DNA of 64,000 bases from Tridacna crocea (taxonomy: Eukaryota > Mollusca > Bivalvia > Cardiida > Cardiidae), in assembly GCA_943736015.1 (NCBI GenBank), contig OX031073.1, positions 29,105,210-29,169,209 on the forward strand, in the 5' to 3' direction. Both the position numbers and the translations under genes were made by a program. Below the pieces are notes generated by a model. It saw nothing but the letters and a program-made list of their open reading frames with translations, made no database searches and had not been told where the DNA came from. Shown in pieces: positions 34,773 to 45,862 of the stretch (the first letter of the stretch is position 1; each line of letters opens with the position of its first letter).

Positions 34773-34828
<56 letters not shown>

Positions 34829-34855
34829 GCAGACAGACAGACAGACAGGCAGGCA
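34772..34855. repeat. GATA microsatellite followed by GACA/GGCA
   Basis: About a dozen uninterrupted GATA units, then GACA units. Confidence 0.95.
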
Positions 34856-35251
34856 GCAGACAGAAATGGAGAAGATATCCAGATTAAAAATATCTTTCAG
34901 TACAACAATTTTTAATTAACGGAAAAAAAAACAGGTTTAAACAGATGCAAACGAATTATTTTCCACCATCGATGAAATCACAATAGTTTGAAGATATCAC
35001 AAAACGTATGAATACACCATTTTCCACCTTAAACAACTCATGACAAAGAAAAAACGTTTGCCCATATTTATATAGATTTTGTAGAAAAAAATTAGGCTTT
35101 ATCATCGAAAAAAAAAACCTTATATTTATCAAGCGATATTCTTTTTCCTTGTGTACACCCTCTACTCAGGATTTTAGTTTTAAATTAAAACTTTATAGTA
35201 AGATTTTGCTTTCGTTTTCCAAACTCTTTCCATCGGTTGACGCTCGTTTTA

Positions 35252-35708
35252 TTAAACCCTTTCCCAAACTGCAAATTTTTTACCAGACCGAATTGAAAGC
35301 ATTTTGCACATGACAAATTAACAAATGCCAAAAAGATTATTTTTCTATATGATAGGGTAGAAAACATTGTGGGAAAAGGAGAAAATGCTGGTTACCAGCA
35401 TTTTCTTCTTTTCCCACAATGTTTTCAAAAGGTTTCTATTCCTGACTGTTTTTTTTTTTTTGTTTGGGAAAGAGTTAACCCTATACAAAACAAACCGAAG
35501 ATTTAACGATCCTGAAAAAAAAAAACATCTTTTGAAAACATTGTAGAAAAAGTAGAAAATGCTGGTGACAAGCAATTTGTCTTTTTTCCACAATATTTTG
35601 TATCTTTTCAGGGACTAATTTCATAATTTTAGTCAGATTGAATTCGTTGTTGGTATCTTTTTTTGAATTTGGACGGACCTAAAATTGTGTGGTTTGGTAC
35701 AGAGTTAT
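35252..35708. mobile_element. Two family A MITEs sharing one TTAA
   Basis: The first is 35252-35478 and the second 35475-35708. TTAA at 35475-35478 is the right flank of one and the left flank of the other. Centres are AATGCTGGTTACCAGCATT and AATGCTGGTGACAAGCA. Confidence 0.8.
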
Positions 35709-35865
35709 GCACGGTGAAAGATTACCGATAATAACCCGACAAAATGGCAATATTTGCTAGTTAAGAGCAATTTCTTTATTTCAACCAAATTCAATTCTCA
35801 TTTCATATCTGAAAAAAAAAACCTTATCTAAAGGAGTTTTTTTCCCCCTCAAGTTTTGGATTTTC

Positions 35866-36314
35866 TCAATCCTTTACGGCACAACCCTGAATTTTCACGA
35901 CCCTGGAGAAGACTGATTATGAAAACATTGTGAAAAAAGAAGAAAATGCTGGTAACCAGCATTTTCTCCTTTTCCCACAATGTTTTCTCTACTATCAAAG
36001 ACAGAAATCGTCAATGAACTACAACTATTTTAGCGTGTGCGAACGCTATCAATTTGGTAGAGTCATTTTAGTTTGATAGGGAGTTTAACCCTTTGCCTGA
36101 TATGCCAATTTGAGGTTCTTCCATTTCAGCAGCAAATAAAGGCATGATGTCAAAAATATGGGCAAATGAGGAAATAAATAACTGATCGAGTGGAAAACAT
36201 TGTGGAGAAAGGAGAAATTGCTCGTCACGAGCAATTTCTCCTTTTCCCACAATGTTTTCAAAAGCTGTCTGTTGTTGATACGTCAAAATGAGTATTTATG
36301 GAGTAAAGGGTTAA
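35866..36314. mobile_element. Two more family A MITEs sharing one TTAA
   Basis: 35866-36088 and 36085-36314 meet at TTAA 36085-36088. The second has the GCTCGTCACGAGC subfamily centre. Confidence 0.8.
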
Positions 36315-36419
36315 GTTATGAAGGACAAAAAGAATTAAGTGGATTAACCTCTTACTTCACAAGCCGGTTTATGAAGAAACCTAGAAAATAAATGGTTCAA
36401 AGTGACGCTTTCAAAGGTA

Positions 36420-37075
36420 TTAAACCTATCTCAAAGTATTTATAACCTTTAGGATTAACGATTTTATAAACATTGTAAGAAAAAGGAGGAAGCAAACATT
36501 CTCTCTTTTTTTAACATTGATTTCTAGCCTTTAAAACCCATTACCACACAATCCCTACTTTTGACGCCCCTGAGAAAGAAGCCTTTAGAAAACATTGTGA
36601 GACAAGGAGAAAATGCTGGAAACCAACATTTTCTCCTTATCCCACAATGTTTTCTACCCTTCACAAAACAAATTTCAAATTTTCAGTCACTTTTATTTTG
36701 TCGTCTGCAAATTCGTTCGATTTGGACCAGTCTAAAATATTGTCGTTTGGTAATGAGTTAAAAACTTACTCCAATATCCATCTAAGCTACCTAAAACTTG
36801 TTCGTCTGCAAATCCTTGCTACATGAAGCAGTAATCTGGCAAAGAATTAAAACTCTTTACTAAACGACAAATTTAAAGACTGGTCCAAATTCAAAGCATT
36901 TGCAGACGACAAAAATAATTGTGACTGAAGAATCGAAATTTGTTTTGGGAAGGGTAGAAAACATTGTGGGAAAAGGAGAAAATGCTGGTTACCAGCATTT
37001 TCTCCTTTTCCTACAATGTTTTCAAAAGGCTTCTACGTCAGGGTCGTCATAAGTCGTCAATGTGTGGTTCATAAT
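36420..37075. mobile_element. Cluster of family A copies: relic, full, fragment, full
   Basis: A relic lies at about 36440-36530. A full copy at 36531-36761 ends at TTAA 36758. A right-end fragment is near 36800-36850 (TCGTCTGCAAATCC). Another full copy runs from TTAA 36847 to about 37075. Confidence 0.72.
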
Positions 37076-37335
37076 TAAAAGTGTTGATAATATAAAAAGG
37101 TGCAGTTGCGTACATGCGATTCTTTCTTTTCCCACAATGCATTTCAATCTGTCCGCTTTAGAGGCTTAAAAAGCAGGATGTTCTACAATCTCGGAAAAGA
37201 AACAAATTACTTGTGACAACAAATGCACTTTTTCGAACAACGATTCCCAACAAAGGAGTCCAGAACCCATTGTTTCCTATCCGTCGATTTATTCTTTTTT
37301 TACTCCGAATGTATGAAAAGTCGTACGGGTCTGAA

Positions 37336-37413
37336 ATCGTCGGTTTGCTTCGAAAACCTCGTAACTACAGCTTGTTTCAAGCTATGGTTAAGAAGTTTTT
37401 GAAGTAAACAACA
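37336..37413. mobile_element. Family E hairpin
   Basis: ATCGTCGGTTTGCTTCG at the left and an arm with several mismatches at the right (GCTATGGTTAAGAAG). Confidence 0.78.
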
Positions 37414-37529
37414 GGAACATCAATCAACATGCAACAACAAAATGTCAGAGCGAGAATATATATTTACGGTTCGACCTCGCTTTCAACAACATTTTAGGTA
37501 AATCACAGTTACAGCTTTACTGTGTTGTG

Positions 37530-38920
37530 TTACTAGCACCACGTCTTAGCTCTGTATTGCCTACCCACAAAAACTCTTATGTGACTGGAATTCCTGTCAG
37601 GAATCGACCAAGCATTGCCTTCAGAAAGACGTTCCTATGTGACAAGCCTTCGGATGATGGCTTGAGCAAGCAATACCTTCAGAAAGACTCCTGTATGACA
37701 AGCCTTCCTAAGAAGGCTCGAGCAAGCACTGCCTTCAGATACATACTCGTTTAAAACAAGCCTTCTAAGGAAGGCTCGAGCAAGCACTGCCTTCAGAAAT
37801 ACAATCGTTTGTAACAAGCCTTCTGAGGAAGGCTCGAGCAAGCACTGCCTTCAGATACACACTCGTTTGTAACAAGCCTTCTGAGGAAGGCTCGAGCAAG
37901 CACTGCCTTCAGATACACACTCGTTTGTAACAAGCCTTCTGAGGAAGGCTCGAGCACGCACTGCCTTCAGATACACACTCGTTAGTAACAAGCCTTCTGA
38001 GGAAGGCTCGAGCACGCACTGCCTTCAGATACACACTCGTTAGTAACAAGCCTTCTGAGGAAGGTTCGAGCACGCATTGCCTTCAGATACACACTCGTTT
38101 GTAACAAGCTTTCTGAGGAAGGATCGAGCAAGCAATGCCTTCATATAGACACTCCTTAGTAACAAGCTGTCTGAGGAAGGCTCAAGCAAGCATGCCTTCA
38201 GATTGACACTCCTATGTAAAAGACCGTCTGAGGAAGGCTCGAGCCTTCAGATAGACACTCCTATGTAAAAGACCGTCTGAGGAAGGCTCGAGCCTTCAGA
38301 TAGACACTCCTATGTAAAAGACCGTCTGAGGAAGGCTCAAGCAAGCATGCCTTCAGATAGACACTTCTATGTAAAAGACCGTCTGAGGAAGGCTCAAGCC
38401 TTCAGATTGACACTCCTATGTAAAAGACCGTCTGAGGAAGGCTAGTGAAAGCATTACCTTCAGATAGATACTCCTATGTTAAAGACCATCTGAGGAAGGC
38501 TCGAGCCTTCAGATAGACACTCCTACGTTAGAAGCTGTCTGAGGAAGGCTAGTGAAAGCATTACCTTCAGATAGACACTCCTACGTAAAAGACCGTCTGA
38601 GGAAGGCTAGTGAAAGCATTACCTTCAGATAGACACTCCTACGTAAAAGATCGTCTGAGGAAGGCTAGTGAAAGCATTACCTTCAGATAGACACTCCTAT
38701 GTAAAAGACCGTCTGAGGAAGGTTCGAGCCTTCAGATAAACACTCCTACGTCAAAAGCTGTCTAAGGAAGGCTCGTGAAAGCATTATCTTCAGATAGACA
38801 CTCCTAAGTAAAAAGCCGTCCCAAGAAGTTTAGAGCTTTCCGATAGATACTCCTTTGTAAAAAGCTGTCCGAGGAAGGCTCAAGCAAGCATACCTTCAGA
38901 TAGAGACACTCCTATGTCAC
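37530..38920. repeat. Satellite array, 58-bp unit with deleted variants
   Basis: The unit includes AACAAGCCTTCTGAGGAAGG, CTCGAGCAAGCACTGCC and TTCAGATACACACTCG. About 24 units. The first are near-identical. Later ones have GTAAAAGACCGTCTGAGG, and some lack the AAGCATTGCC part. GCCTTCTGAGGAAGGC makes each unit a small hairpin. Confidence 0.92.
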
Positions 38921-38939
38921 AAAAATCTGACAACAAATG

Positions 38940-39070
38940 CAGACTTTATCGCGTAAACAAGAAAAGGACTTACGGACGGACAGACGGACGGACAGACGGA
39001 CGACGAAAACTCTGCCATGACATAAGCTCTGCTGGCTTTCAGCCAGTAGAGCTAAAAATGAATGATCTCT
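38940..39070. repeat. GACGGACA-type tract and CAGCTCTGCTGG-like palindrome
   Basis: GGACGGACAGACGGACGG, then AGCTCTGCTGGCTTTCAG and its partial complement. Likely an eroded interspersed repeat. Confidence 0.5.
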
Positions 39071-39129
39071 CAGGACATGCTTTTTCTCTTCCCTCATAGT
39101 TTCTCCGACAATCCTTGATCAAAATGATA

Positions 39130-39640
39130 TTTAACCCTTGTCCTGCTAAAAGAATGAAATGAAAACTTCCAAACCGGTAGTACAAACCCAAATGTTGGTT
39201 TTTCGAAGTTATTTATTTGTGGAAAAGGGATCGTATATAAAATGTTATATATGTACGATACCTGGTGGGAAAGATATCGTTTTATCGGACATTGAAGATC
39301 CAAGATCAGGCTGCACGTTCTGTGCAGTCTGATCCTGATCTACTATGTCCGCAAAAGGCCCTTGAGTCGCACTTTGAAGCCAAAGGGTCAAGACCTGTAC
39401 CTGTAATCAATAAACGTGAAGGGTTTGTTTTAGACCCTAAACCAACTAGCAAAACGAAACGAAATCCTCCGCCCAATTGTTAAAACCGAAATATTACCAT
39501 CTCAAGGTTGATTTCACGGGAAAGAAAATACCGTATCAGACAGCATAAATCGAAGATCAGAATGCACGGTCTGAGCAATCTGATCTTGATCTACCCTATC
39601 CGTAAAAGCGCCTTGAGTGGGGCTAAGCAACATAAGGGTT
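39130..39640. mobile_element. Two family D copies
   Basis: Around 39290-39400: GATCCAAGATCAGGCTGCAC, its inverse and GCAAAAGGCCC. Around 39535-39620: CGAAGATCAGAATGCACGG and the inverse. Confidence 0.6.
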
Positions 39641-39784
39641 CGGGGTTAAAAAAGAAATAAGTCGATTGATCATTATCGGCACAGAGATTAACTCGTATTC
39701 TCCCTTCTATTAAACCACAATGGCGCTCTTTGTTTAGCCTTTTCTCACACAAATCGTTGTCTGCGCATGCCATATTCTTCGAAG

Positions 39785-40105
39785 ATTCGACCTGTCTTAT
39801 ATGACGCATGACTCTCGCCGATATTGGGGAGACTTGTAGTAGTAATACGTGCTATAAAGTAGCAACGGAGAAAATGGCTTTTATCAATACGTTTGAGGAC
39901 AAAATCAGACCTGTTTTAGCTCCAGATTTCTCTAAATTGCTGATCATATAGCTGAATGAATCGCACCAGGTAGCGTTTTATTGAGTAAACATTTATTGAA
40001 GTTTGAAATTCAAAGTAACGGTTTGTCGTGTAGAAAAGTAGTCCGGTCCTGTGTACCAAGGATTAGATAGATGAGTATTTGTAGAATGCCATCTAGCCGG
40101 AGAAA
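39785..40105. repeat. Family L repeat
   Basis: Same blocks as 13005-13378, without the inserted hairpin: TAGAATGCCATCTAGCC occurs once here. Confidence 0.75.
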
Positions 40106-40164
40106 ATGTACTCATATATTTCTTTTTACGTTTCTGTCTTGGCATATCAAAGGCCACAGTTTCT

Positions 40165-41034
40165 TTAACCCATTACCACACAATCCCTACTTTTGACGCC
40201 CCTGAAAAAACTGCAGGAAATGGAGAAAATGCTGGTAACCAGCATTTTCTCCTTTTCCCGCAGCGTTTTCTACCCTTCCCAGAACAAATTTCCAATTTTC
40301 AGTCACCTTTATTTCGTCGTCTGCAAATGCTTTCAATTTGAACCAGTCTAAAAGTTTTGTCGTGTGGTAAAGGGTTAAAACGTCAGGACAGAAGGAACAA
40401 TTGCTCGTTACAAGCCATTGTTGCTTTTGCTGCAGTGCTTCCCTCTTAGAGTACATGTTACTCTCAAATTTTGGCTTAATCCTTTACTACACAATGACGA
40501 CTTTTAACGCCCCTTAGGAAGAAGCCTTTATAAAAAAAAAACATTGTGGGAAAATGAGAAAATGCTGGTAACCAGCATTTTCTCCTTTTCCCACAAAGTT
40601 TTCTACCCTATAAAAAGCAAAATTGTATCATTTGAGCCACTTTGAAATTATCGTCTGCAAATGCTTTCAATTTGGACAGTGCTAAAATTTTGTCGTCTGG
40701 TAAAGAGTTAAAGCGTTCAGACAAAATGAACAACTGCTGGTTACAAGCCATTGCTCCTTTTCCTGCAATGATTCCCACTTAGAGTACATGCTTCTTCCAA
40801 ACTTTGGCTTAGGCCTTTACCACACAATGACGAATTTTAATGACCCTGAGATAGAAGCCTTTCGAAAACATTGCGGGAAAAGGAGAAAATGCTGGTAACC
40901 AGCATTTTCTCCTTTTCCCACAATGTTTTCTTCCCTGCTGGAAACAAATTTCAATTTTTTAGCTATTCATATTGTTGTTTGTAAGTGCTTTCAATTTGGA
41001 CCAGTCTAAAATTTTGTCGTTTGGTAAAGAGTTA
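40165..41034. mobile_element. Three family A MITEs in a higher-order tandem (about 330-bp period)
   Basis: Copies are 40165-40378, 40476-40711 and 40808-41034. The two spacers are themselves homologous (GGTTACAAGCCATTGCTCC and CTTAGAGTACATG in each), so element plus spacer was duplicated as a unit. Confidence 0.82.
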
Positions 41035-41339
41035 CAAGAAGGTATTTCAAAACATATTCATAGTGGATTTTATATGATAACACTTTTTGAATAGACAGAT
41101 AATCTTTGTTCGCAAATTCAAACTGTCATTTTAAATCTCTTTAATTGGGAAATTTCAGGGTCATCACTAGCAATAATTACAGTATCCAATTTCATTTACC
41201 ATATAATCACAGTCCCCTAGTATATAGCCAACAAAAAGACGCCGCCATTTTTTTTGACCTGTAAAAGCGATTTCGACTGTCGTTGAAAATATTTTTGGTA
41301 TCTATTTACTGTCATTTTATGGAAAATGTAAATCCAATG

Positions 41340-41430
41340 TTAGACGTTCAGTGCCATTACCTCCCGCTAGATGGCATTCAACAAATACACATCTATTTGA
41401 TTTGGGCATCCTGGGTACAGAAGCGGACTA
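41340..41430 (-). repeat. Family L fragment, inverted
   Basis: CCGCTAGATGGCATTCAACA and AATACACATCTATTTGATTT are complements of the 13005 copy. Confidence 0.6.
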
Positions 41431-41431
41431 T

Positions 41432-41658
41432 TTAACCCTTTCCGAAACAAACCCTGGTTTTTACGTGTCAGCAGTAAAAGTCTTTTGAACACACTGTGGG
41501 AAAAGGAGAAGTTGCTCGTAACGAGCTATTTCTCCCTTTCCCCCAGTGTTTTCTACCCTTTATAAGAACTTTCTGCCTTTTTTTCCAAATCTAAAATTGT
41601 CGTCTACAAGCTCTTTTGGTTTGGAAGAGTCCAAATTTGTCGTTTGGGAGAGGGTTAA
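41432..41658. mobile_element. Family A MITE with TTAA target duplication
   Basis: TTAACCCTTTCCG to GAGAGGGTTAA. The centre TTGCTCGTAACGAGCTA belongs to the GCTCGT subfamily. Confidence 0.82.
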
Positions 41659-41908
41659 CGTAATATTGTAATCCCTTTCTATGCGGAGGGGGTACGCCAC
41701 GGGCTATACCCGAAAAGAACTGTACTTGATTTTGATAAAGCTCCTCCAGGAAAGGGTTAAAAACATGAAATAATCAGAGTATTAAAACTTTTGTTTTCGA
41801 TGAAAGATCGAAGTTTATTTCATCGAGTGAACATAATCGGTAATATTACCGCTGATATTTACTCGATATATAAATTTCGATCTTTCACCGTCAAAACTAA
41901 ATACCCTA
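41659..41908 (-). mobile_element. Family F element, partial, inverted
   Basis: GTAATATTGTAATCCC and GGGGGTACGCCACGGG are complements of the family F tail. The palindrome arm GATCGAAGTTTATTTCATCG is retained. Confidence 0.68.
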
Positions 41909-41909
41909 T

Positions 41910-41990
41910 ATTGTCGGTGTGCTTCCAAAACCTCGTAACTACAGCTTGTAACAAGCTGTAGTTAGGAGGTTTTGGAAGCACACCGATGAT
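41910..41990. mobile_element. Family E hairpin
   Basis: GTCGGTGTGCTTCCAAAACC and its complement around GCTTGTAACAAGC. It directly abuts the family F copy. Confidence 0.85.
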
Positions 41991-42094
41991 ATTGGTATTC
42001 CTACATTAATGATTATCTTGAGCAAAAGGTAAGAAAAACAATTGGATCTAGATCTATATTACGAGTACAATCTTCAAACGGTTTTCGCTGGAAA

Positions 42095-42200
42095 ATAAAT
42101 CTTACTTTTTCAAACGGTGTAAGACCAAAACTAGACCGCACGATCCGAGCTATCTGATCTTGACCTGTATGTACAGTGTCGGGCAAAAACCCCACTTTAA
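42095..42200. repeat. Family D relic
   Basis: CGGTGTAAGACCAAAACTAG, ATCTGATCTTGACC and ACAGTGTCGGGCAAAAA recall the family D arms. Confidence 0.4.
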
Positions 42201-42739
42201 TTAGTGCTTGGCTTGAAATGTCTTTTGGGTGTTTTCCAAATATGCGGTTTATTAAAATAATGGTTATTACGATGATAAACGAAATCGAAAGTAGAAATTA
42301 CTAAGATTACGTACATCTATGCGTGTTTTTTTCCCCACAATTCGTTTTTATTTCAGGTAATTCTCCCTGGAACGGCCTATAAATATTATCTTGCGTATTT
42401 GCATTCTTTTTTTATATTTCAAACTTACCTGGGACCAAAGTGCTCCAAACGGGCTAGTGGGTTTGTTTGCCCTCCTTCGTCCGTCCGCCTGTCCAGAGCT
42501 TAAGATGTAAAGGTCTAGCAACAAGCATAGTTGGTTTTTGAGATAAAGTTATATTGAACCACTCGAATATTTGTTAGTAATTGTTCTTGGCGAGTTTTAC
42601 TATATTTATCCATTTCAAAAGCCAATGGCTGCAGATTATTTTCTACATACAATGACTTTTAATGAGTTATAGATCAGAGTATGCAAAACATACGTGCACA
42701 CACATGAATGAAACCCTATTTAATATTTACTCTACATTT

Positions 42740-42910
42740 CTCGCGCTTTAGGTAATACTGTAATGCGTTCTTATGTGAAGGGAATACCACAGGGGGAATT
42801 ACCGAAAAGAACTACTGGATTTTGATGTACATGCACCCTTCTCCCCTCCACCCAAAAAAGGTGGTTAGAAAGATGTTATTCGAAATAAATTTCGAACAGA
42901 ACAAATATCC
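42740..42910 (-). mobile_element. Family F fragment
   Basis: TACTGTAATGCGTTC, GGGAATACCACAGGGGGAAT and CCGAAAAGAACTACTGG match the family F tail in inverse. Confidence 0.5.
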
Positions 42911-42949
42911 TCTGTTTCACCTCTTTGAAAGAAGAATAAAATGACTTCA

Positions 42950-43215
42950 CATATGGCTTGCAACACGGGCAAAGGGACATTCGGACATCTGCGTAAAGTG
43001 TCGTCTCGGATCAGCCTGCGCAGTCCGCGCAGGCTAATCCGAGACGGCACTTTCCGTTTTAATACCATTTTCTGTTTGGCGCATGTCTACTGTAGCACAA
43101 AATCTAATGAAGTCGTAAAGTGCCGTCTCGGATTAGCCTGCGCGGACTGCGCAGGCTGATCCGAGACGACACTTTACGCAGATGTCCGAATGTCCCTTTT
43201 CGCGTTTTGCACACC
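42950..43215. mobile_element. Family C element with two inverted cores
   Basis: AGTGTCGTCTCGGATCAGCC and its complement occur twice, as mirror images, with outer arms AAAGGGACATTCGGACATC and GATGTCCGAATGTCCCTTTT. Confidence 0.82.
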
Positions 43216-43350
43216 AATTATGGCGGCACGTTACATGTACCTCAACGTGTGCAAGATAGGAAAATTCGTAAAACGGCACGTTATCTGAAACGTGTGCAAG
43301 ATAGGAAAATCCGTAACGGGTACATATAAGTGTCTCTTTTACTTAACACT

Positions 43351-43609
43351 CATCCTCGGATACCCCGGGGTCTCCCTATTTGCTACGCTACATCGACCCC
43401 TGGGACAATTGACTAATAAAACTTTGAATCAACAGCCGAAAATCGATACGAAACGTCATAGCGTACAGTCCACTCGCCCATCACAAAATGATGATGGAAC
43501 CAATGAAAAGCCAGCATTCGGCCAGCGGTAAAGCGAGGGAAATTCAATTAATTGTCCCAGGGGTCGATGTAGCGTAGCAAATAGGGATACCCCGGGGTAT
43601 CCGAGGATG
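43351..43609. mobile_element. Short TIR transposon with 9-bp target duplication
   Basis: TIRs of about 61 bases (CATCCTCGGATACCCCGGGG ... GGGACAATT) differ at about one position. CTTAACACT occurs at 43342-43350 and 43610-43618. No coding capacity in about 135 internal bases. An 8-10-bp duplication fits hAT, P or Mutator-like integration. Confidence 0.88.
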
Positions 43610-43610
43610 C

Positions 43611-43835
43611 TTAACACTTTACCAGAAGACAACATTTTTGACTTATCCAAATTCAAAGCATTTACAGTTGACAAATTAAATGTTCGTCAAAACATTTTTT
43701 TGTTTTGTTTTTCAAAAGATATAAAAACATCCTGAGACAGAGAGAAAATGTAATTTACCAGATTTTTTTTTCTTTTTCCCACTTTGTATTCAAAAGTCTT
43801 CATTTTAAAACTTGGGTTTTTTTGGAAAAGGTGTA
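43611..43835. mobile_element. Family A MITE, diverged
   Basis: TTAACACTTTACCAG at the left and a GGAAAAGGTGTAAG-like right end. Its left end overlaps the target duplication of the neighbouring element. Confidence 0.65.
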
Positions 43836-44224
43836 AGCTGCTTTTCGTACATGAACATTAAATTTAATGAAATGAGCTGATAAAGTTAAGACATATTTAC
43901 TCATACTCAACGTAACTTCCTAGTCAAAATATATTGATCAACATGAGTTTAAACCATATAGATTGACATGAGTTAAAACTTATATACATTGATACGAGTT
44001 AAAACTTTGTAATAAAAGGAGCAATTGGTTGTAACAAGCCGTTTTCCCTTTTATCACAAGGTTTTCAATGTTGAATTACTGCAAAATGTAAGACAACTAT
44101 TGAACAAAGTCACCTGTTACACTCAATATTTTGCTATGTACATGTATATTGATTGCGAAATGTTATCATGTATATATATTTAGCCATGCTATGGGAAAAA
44201 GAGTTTTACTGTACCTTCGTAATC

Positions 44225-44443
44225 CGTCGTACCAAGCAAGCCATTACATACTTATTGACCCAAAACAGCTGCTTTTTTTCTAGTTGCCGACTTCATCATG
44301 AAGTAGACTGGTCCTTGGACATACACGAAACTGATCAATAGCAAAAAGTATCGACCCAGGTCAGCCTGCGCGGATTGCGCAGGCTGACCTGGGTCGATAC
44401 TTTTTCGCAGATGCATTAAGCCCCCTTTTCACAGAGCATGGCT
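44225..44443. mobile_element. Family C element
   Basis: ACCAAGCAAGCCATTACATA flank, then CGACCCAGGTCAGCCTGCGC and complement, then GCAGATGCATTAAGCCCCC. Confidence 0.8.
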
Positions 44444-44489
44444 GGTATCTATTTATACGTATTACCTCAGATAAGATGTATGAAGGAGT

Positions 44490-44700
44490 AATCCTTAGGC
44501 TTGAAAGTGCGAGTCACTGACCTTTGGACGGACAGTGTAGATCAAGATCAGACTGCACAGAACGTGCAGTCTGATCTTGGATCTACACTGTCCGATAAGG
44601 AGGTTGTATTTCCCCATAAATAATAACTTTAAAATAGCAATATTTATACGTTTTAACTATCAAATTGAAAATGCCATACCCGCTGTGGAGCAGGATACAA
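44490..44700. mobile_element. Family D element
   Basis: The palindrome AGATCAAGATCAGACTGCAC / complement is followed by ACTGTCCGATAAGGAGGTTG and GAGCAGGATACAAGTTG. Confidence 0.78.
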
Positions 44701-44723
44701 GTTGACGAATCCCGATAAGACGC

Positions 44724-44958
44724 TTAAATCCTTTACTAGACGAAAACAATTTAGCCTTGTCCAAATTGAAAGCATTTGCAGACGACAATTTCAATACGGC
44801 TCAAATAGTGCATTTTTTTTCCTTGATAGAGTAGAAAGCATTGTGGGAAAAGGAGAAGAAAATGCTGGTTACCAGCATTTTCTCCTTTTCCCACAATGTT
44901 TTCAAAAGGCTTATCTCCAAGGGGCGTTTCCAGTCGTCATTGTGTGCAAAGGGGTTAA
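44724..44958. mobile_element. Family A MITE with TTAA flanks
   Basis: TTAAATCCTTTACTAGACG to GCAAAGGGGTTAA, with the AATGCTGGTTACCAGCATT centre. Confidence 0.82.
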
Positions 44959-45149
44959 AGGTGAAGAATTTTGGGGAATTTTTATTTTTGGTTTCCCAAG
45001 TTGTCAGGCACCCTCACAAAATTCAACAATGTCGCAATACTTCTACGTAAGGTTTAAGGTGAGGAATTTCGGGAAATTTTTATTTTTGGTTTTCCAAGTT
45101 GTCAAGCACCCTCACAAATTTCAACAATGTCGCAATACTTCTACGTAAA
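44958..45149. repeat. 98-bp tandem duplication
   Basis: Two copies starting AAGGTGA(A/G)GAATTT and ending CGCAATACTTCTACGTAA lie between two family A elements. Confidence 0.9.
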
Positions 45150-45178
45150 TATTAAAATGGTTATCTATCTAAAACATT

Positions 45179-45523
45179 TCAACCCTTGACCAAACAACCC
45201 CTGATTTTTACGATCCTGAGACAGAAGCTTTTTGAAAACGTTGTGGGAGAGGGAGAAAATGCTGGTAACCGGCATTTTCTCCTTTTCCCAAAATGTTTTT
45301 CACCCTTCTGGAAACAGATTTCTGATTTTGAGTTACAATTACTTTGTCGTCTGCAAGTGCTTTGAATTTGAAACAGTCTAAAATTCTGTCGTTTGGTAAA
45401 GAGTTAAACGCTTTTCTACCCTTCACAAAACAAATTTCAAAGTTTCAGTCACTTTTATTTTGTCGTCTGCAAATGCTTTCAATCTGGACCACTATAAAAA
45501 TTTGTCGTTTGGGTAAGAGTTAA
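45179..45523. mobile_element. Family A MITE plus adjoining half copy
   Basis: A full copy at 45179-45407 ends in TTAA. A right-half copy at 45408-45523 also ends in TTAA. Confidence 0.78.
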
Positions 45524-45649
45524 AAGCATAAATAGCATCAACTCATTTACAGCACTTTTTCAAAGCGGTCCAGACTGAAAGTATCGACGGACCGTAAGTC
45601 AGACATGGCTCGAATACAAGATGTGCTTTTAACAGAGCAGAATACAAGA

Positions 45650-45792
45650 CGTGTCTTTAACAGAGCAGAAAACATTGTGGGGAAATGGAGAAAATACTGG
45701 ATACCAAAATTTTCTCCTTTTCACATAATTTTTGCAAAAACCGTCTTTCTCAGGTTCGTTAAAACTTCGGGTTGTGTGATTAAGGGTTTAAG
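45650..45792. mobile_element. Family A relic
   Basis: GCAGAAAACATTGTGGGGAA and TTCTCCTTTTCACAT remain of the palindrome. Confidence 0.55.
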
Positions 45793-45862
45793 GGTTGTTA
45801 AAAAAGCCAGTACATAAAAATGTGCGCCTATGTTAATGAGCAACACTCCGGCAAAAGGGGGC

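Noticed and set aside
44702-45148. 148-codon plus-strand open frame
   Set aside because: Composed of a family A palindrome and the 98-bp duplication; internal repeat of the same peptide shows it is repeat-derived.
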